Origin: Singulisphaera sp. GP187
Lineage (GTDB): Bacteria > Planctomycetota > Phycisphaerae > Phycisphaerales > SM1A02
Assembly (NCBI GenBank): GCA_945869475.1
Contig: CAMBOV010000001.1
Span: forward strand, 310,001-374,000
Length of the DNA stretch: 64,000 nucleotides
Direction: 5' to 3'
The notes under the pieces are model-generated. The model saw only the letters and a program-made list of their open reading frames with translations. It made no database searches and had not been told where the DNA came from. The translations under genes and the position numbers were made by a program. Shown one piece after another: positions 61,474-64,000 of the stretch (positions are counted from its first letter, which is position 1; every line of letters starts with the position of its first letter).

Positions 61474-61547
61474 GGGCGCTTAGCTCAGCTGGCTAGAGCA
61501 CTGCCCTTACATGGCAGGTGTCGCGGGTTCGAATCCTGCAGCGCTCA
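61474..61547 (+). tRNA. tRNA-Val (anticodon TAC)
   Basis: The acceptor is GGGCGCT with AGCGCTC (one G-T pair) and discriminator A. The D arm is GCTCAGCTGGCTAGAGC. The anticodon stem is CTGCC/GGCAG with loop CTTACAT, giving anticodon TAC. The T arm is GCGGG-TTCGAAT-CCTGC. No encoded CCA. It sits inside the 5' part of a long open frame that continues into the FlgI-like gene; that part of the frame is not coding. Confidence 0.96.
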
Positions 61548-61581
61548 TTTCGACTTCGTTTCCCGTTGCCCTCACACTTCC

Positions 61582-63453
61582 ATGCGACACCTTCGAACCT
61601 GTCTCAACATCACACTCTTGGCGATGGTGACCTTCGGGGCATGCTCGAACATCGAGAAGGCTGATCCCTCGGTCGCGACCAAGCGCGCCACGCGACCGCC
61701 CATTCCCCTCGACGTTGATCCGATCATGCGTGGCACGGTCGCGAGCGAGACGGTGGTCACTGGCTACCAACCCGTTGTTGTGCGTGGCTATGGATTTGTC
61801 ACTGGACTCAAGGGCACCGGCAGCAAGACAGCCCCCGCCGAAGTTCGCCAATACATCTTGCGCGAGATGGCTCGACGCGGAGTTGGTGATCCAAACAATC
61901 AGGGGCAGAGTTGGCAGCCCGAGCAACTTCTCAGTTCAGAAGATTCTGCGATTGTCATCGTCGAGGCTCTGATTCCAGCAGGCGCACCCAAGAGCACGAA
62001 GTTCGATGTGCGTGTCTACGCCGCACCTGGCACGGCCACGACGAGTCTCGAAGGGGGAAATTTGTGGACGACCGACTTGCGCCCTGGCGTGTTGCTCGTG
62101 GGAAGCAAGGAGGCGCAGATGCTGGCTCAAGCGAAGGGACCGATCGTGATCAATCCATTCGCCGATGGAAGTGAAGCGAATAGTGCAACGATTAATCGGC
62201 TCAGCGGGCGCGTGCTCAATGGCGGAATCTCGACGAAGGAACTTCCGATCAAACTCGTCATGGCGACGCCGAGCCACTCGCGCGCTCGACTGATTGCGAG
62301 TGCGATCAATTCGAACTATCCGCGAGAGCCGACCCAGCGGGGCGAGACAGCGCAGGGAATGTCTGGCGAACTGATCAAAGTTTCAGTGCCTCCGTCGTGG
62401 AAGGATCGCTCCGATCACTTCGTCGATCTCTTGCGACACACATCCGTAAATGTTGGACCAATCGACGCAACGGCCGCTGGAATTGCCAAGGCTGTTGTGA
62501 ACAATCCAGGAGCAGCGAAGGCTGCCGCTATGCGCTGGGAGGCACTGGGGCGCAAGAGCATCTCTTCGATTCGACCGCTCTACGACTATCCAGAAGAACA
62601 GCCACGATTCGCAGCGCTCGAAGCCGGAGCGAACTTGGATGACGCGCTCGTCGTCCCTCATCTGCTCGCGATTGCGACCTCAGGCAGCGCAGAACTTCGC
62701 GCGCCGGCCATTAAGTTGCTGCAGCGGATGAGCATCAATCCGGCAGTCGATGTGGGACTGCGACCGATCCTCAATGACAGCGATATTGACGTTCGACTTG
62801 CGGCTTATGAGGTGCTTCGAAGTCGAGGGGATCCGATTATTCAGCGGCGCGCCGTCGGGAAAAAGTTCTACATCGACATCGTTCCGAGCACGATCCCGAT
62901 GATCTATGTGAAGCAGTCAGGCGAGCCAACGGTCGCCATCTTCGGTGAATCGTTTCAGGTCAAGATGCCTATGACGCTGAGAACCTGGAACGGGCGGCTG
63001 ATGTTCAAAGCCGACCCTGGCAAGAGTGAACTCGAGGTCTTCTTTCGCCCCACCGAAGGGGCGCAACCGCTCGTTGATGACGTGCAGCCAGACATCGCAG
63101 AAGTGGCACGTTTTCTTGGTCATTCCATGGATCCTGCCCACCCGGCTCCGGGCATGTCGATGACGTATAGCCAAGTCATCGGAGCACTGCATGCGCTCTG
63201 GGAAGGGGGCTTCATTCCAGGGGTTTTCAAGGTCGAGCAGGATCGAATTCTCGCAGCGATCGCGAAGGCTGGCGCAGAAGCCGAGCGAACCGATCGACCA
63301 GAGTTCATCGAAGACGAAACAGATCCAAACGCAGTCTCAGCGGCGACGGCTGGAGTGGTCGTTCCTGGCTTGACGCCGACGGTTCCTGCGCCGGCAAATT
63401 CGACCGGGCAACTTGATCCCAACGCGCCAAGACGCGATACTGTACCCCGCTAG
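61582..63453 (+). CDS. FlgI-like (flagellar P-ring family) putative lipoprotein
   Basis: The 623-residue protein has a signal peptide ending in 'FGAC', a loose lipobox, so it may be a lipoprotein. The next 250 residues resemble FlgI: 'QPVVVRGYGFVTGLKGTGSKTAPAEVRQYILREMARRGVG', 'EDSAIVIVEALIPAGAPKSTKFDVRVYAAPGTATTSLEGGNLWTTDLRPG' and 'KVSVPPSW'. The C-terminal half is unlike flagellar FlgI and has a HEAT-like segment ('LLAIATSGSAELRAPAIKLLQRM'). No other flagellar gene is nearby. ATG 61582 is chosen because upstream in-frame sequence contains tRNA-Val. Confidence 0.8.
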   Translation: MRHLRTCLNITLLAMVTFGACSNIEKADPSVATKRATRPPIPLDVDPIMRGTVASETVVTGYQPVVVRGYGFVTGLKGTGSKTAPAEVRQYILREMARRGVGDPNNQGQSWQPEQLLSSEDSAIVIVEALIPAGAPKSTKFDVRVYAAPGTATTSLEGGNLWTTDLRPGVLLVGSKEAQMLAQAKGPIVINPFADGSEANSATINRLSGRVLNGGISTKELPIKLVMATPSHSRARLIASAINSNYPREPTQRGETAQGMSGELIKVSVPPSWKDRSDHFVDLLRHTSVNVGPIDATAAGIAKAVVNNPGAAKAAAMRWEALGRKSISSIRPLYDYPEEQPRFAALEAGANLDDALVVPHLLAIATSGSAELRAPAIKLLQRMSINPAVDVGLRPILNDSDIDVRLAAYEVLRSRGDPIIQRRAVGKKFYIDIVPSTIPMIYVKQSGEPTVAIFGESFQVKMPMTLRTWNGRLMFKADPGKSELEVFFRPTEGAQPLVDDVQPDIAEVARFLGHSMDPAHPAPGMSMTYSQVIGALHALWEGGFIPGVFKVEQDRILAAIAKAGAEAERTDRPEFIEDETDPNAVSAATAGVVVPGLTPTVPAPANSTGQLDPNAPRRDTVPR

Positions 63454-63524
63454 CGTCGTGGTCCCTTCGGGAGAAGATAATCCACGGATGGTTCTTTTGT
63501 TCTGAGTTGCGACAGGAGGTCGGC

Positions 63525-64000
63525 GTGCGTCTATCAAAACTCGTATTGAGCGGTTTCAAGAGTTTCGCTGATCACACTGAATTTCGATTTGACGAACCGA
63601 TCATCGGAATCGTCGGTCCCAACGGTTGCGGCAAGAGCAATGTTGTCGACGCAATCAAATGGGTCTTGGGCGAGCGCAGTGCAAAGAGTCTGCGCGGGAG
63701 CGCAATGGTCGACGTCATTTTCGCTGGAAGTGCTGTGCGCAAGCCGATGGGCTGTGCAACGGTCTCGCTGGTTTTTTCGAATCCAATTCTTGCTGCGCCG
63801 CGCGCACAGATCATCCGCGCACCCGGGCGCGATTCGAATGAGAGCGCCGATGGCGAACTGCAATCGACACACGAGCCTCAGGAATCGAGCCTTGAAGAGC
63901 CGACGATCGTGCAACGCGCTCACGTTCGCCATCGCTCGCTGCCAGTCGATGCCGATGAGGTGGATGTCACCCGCCGCCTCTACAGCGATGGACGGTCGGA
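63525..64000 (+). CDS. smc: Chromosome segregation protein SMC, N-terminal part (runs off the window)
   Basis: The first 158 codons show the SMC head: 'LVLSGFKSFADHTEFRF', Walker A GPNGCGKSN and 'VVDAIKWVLGERSAKSLRGSAMVDVIFAGS'. SMC is the condensin-like ATPase that compacts and separates chromosomes. The start GTG 63525 has AGGAGGT 4 nt upstream. After the ATPase start there is an acidic insert of about 30 residues ('NESADGELQSTHEPQESSLE') before the 'RRLYSDGRS' strand, not found in typical SMC. The rest lies beyond base 64000. Confidence 0.93.
   Translation, partial: MRLSKLVLSGFKSFADHTEFRFDEPIIGIVGPNGCGKSNVVDAIKWVLGERSAKSLRGSAMVDVIFAGSAVRKPMGCATVSLVFSNPILAAPRAQIIRAPGRDSNESADGELQSTHEPQESSLEEPTIVQRAHVRHRSLPVDADEVDVTRRLYSDGRS

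Noticed and set aside
61429-61581. Upstream part of the FlgI-like reading frame
   Set aside because: It contains the complete tRNA-Val(TAC); the signal peptide starts at 61582.
1-64000. Mobile elements, prophage or plasmid genes
   Set aside because: No transposase, integrase, terminal repeats or phage structural genes were found. Neither tRNA-Val gene has an integrase next to it.

Overview
The window looks like part of a bacterial chromosome from a Gram-negative planctomycete, most likely class Phycisphaerae. This is inferred from gene content, not from a marker phylogeny. It has an outer-membrane tool kit (WaaA Kdo transferase, MlaF/MlaD, an OmpA-type C-terminus), a TPR-tailed Ser/Thr kinase, a DUF1573-ankyrin fusion, a Memo protein, a DUF3553 protein and a WXG100/FtsK module. 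Genes are dense, lie on both strands and often overlap by an ATGA. There is no phage, transposon, CRISPR or island-like stretch. Most of the window is housekeeping.

Layout. 1-2.4 kb: OmpA tail, mlaD-mlaF (minus), Nudix hydrolase. 2.4-9.7 kb: rhomboid-tgt-yajC-secDF and a LysM protein, closed by a terminator. 9.7-18 kb: NAD-type isocitrate dehydrogenase, alpha/beta hydrolase and pseudouridine synthase (minus), polysaccharide deacetylase-aminotransferase-rplU, an unrecognised minus-strand protein, RNase P RNA with terminator, a DUF2617-like protein and a family-4 uracil-DNA glycosylase. 18-24.6 kb: a small membrane protein, a decayed DUF418 gene, dtd and memo (minus), the DUF1573-ankyrin protein, an M32 carboxypeptidase and a small membrane protein. 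24.6-33.6 kb: typA, lysC overlapping a Ser/Thr kinase, a Fur-like regulator, and the overlapping minus-strand operon waaA-thiL-tsaE. 33.6-42 kb: a one-chain 5-oxoprolinase, a YmdB-like phosphoesterase, a DUF3553 protein behind two mini-ORFs, a TPR protein, a PPK2 kinase and tRNA-Val(GAC). 42-51.8 kb: gltX, a YfcE-like phosphoesterase, corA, type III glutamine synthetase, tig, a SHOCT-like protein, clpX, a free-methionine sulfoxide reductase-like protein and rpmB. 51.8-64 kb: a structured leader with decamer repeats, dnaG-rpoD, the WXG100/coiled-coil/FtsK module, tRNA-Val(TAC), a FlgI-like lipoprotein and the start of smc.

Promoter grammar. Both tRNA-Val genes have a TANNNT hexamer exactly 10 nt before the mature 5' end, and rnpB has one about 8-10 nt before its 5' end. 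The same hexamer lies only 6-10 nt upstream of many start codons (mlaF, rhomboid, icd, deacetylase, rplU, DUF2617, memo, M32, lysC, waaA, 5-oxoprolinase, ymdB, yfcE, WXG100, ftsK). This implies leaderless or nearly leaderless mRNAs. A smaller group has clear Shine-Dalgarno sequences (18137 gene, rpoD, smc, LysM protein, ankyrin protein).

The best candidates for something undescribed are the reduced type VII secretion-like module at 56.3-61.5 kb, the leaderless-promoter grammar with its mini-ORF relay at 38.3 kb, and the structured, repeat-bearing leader of the dnaG-rpoD operon.
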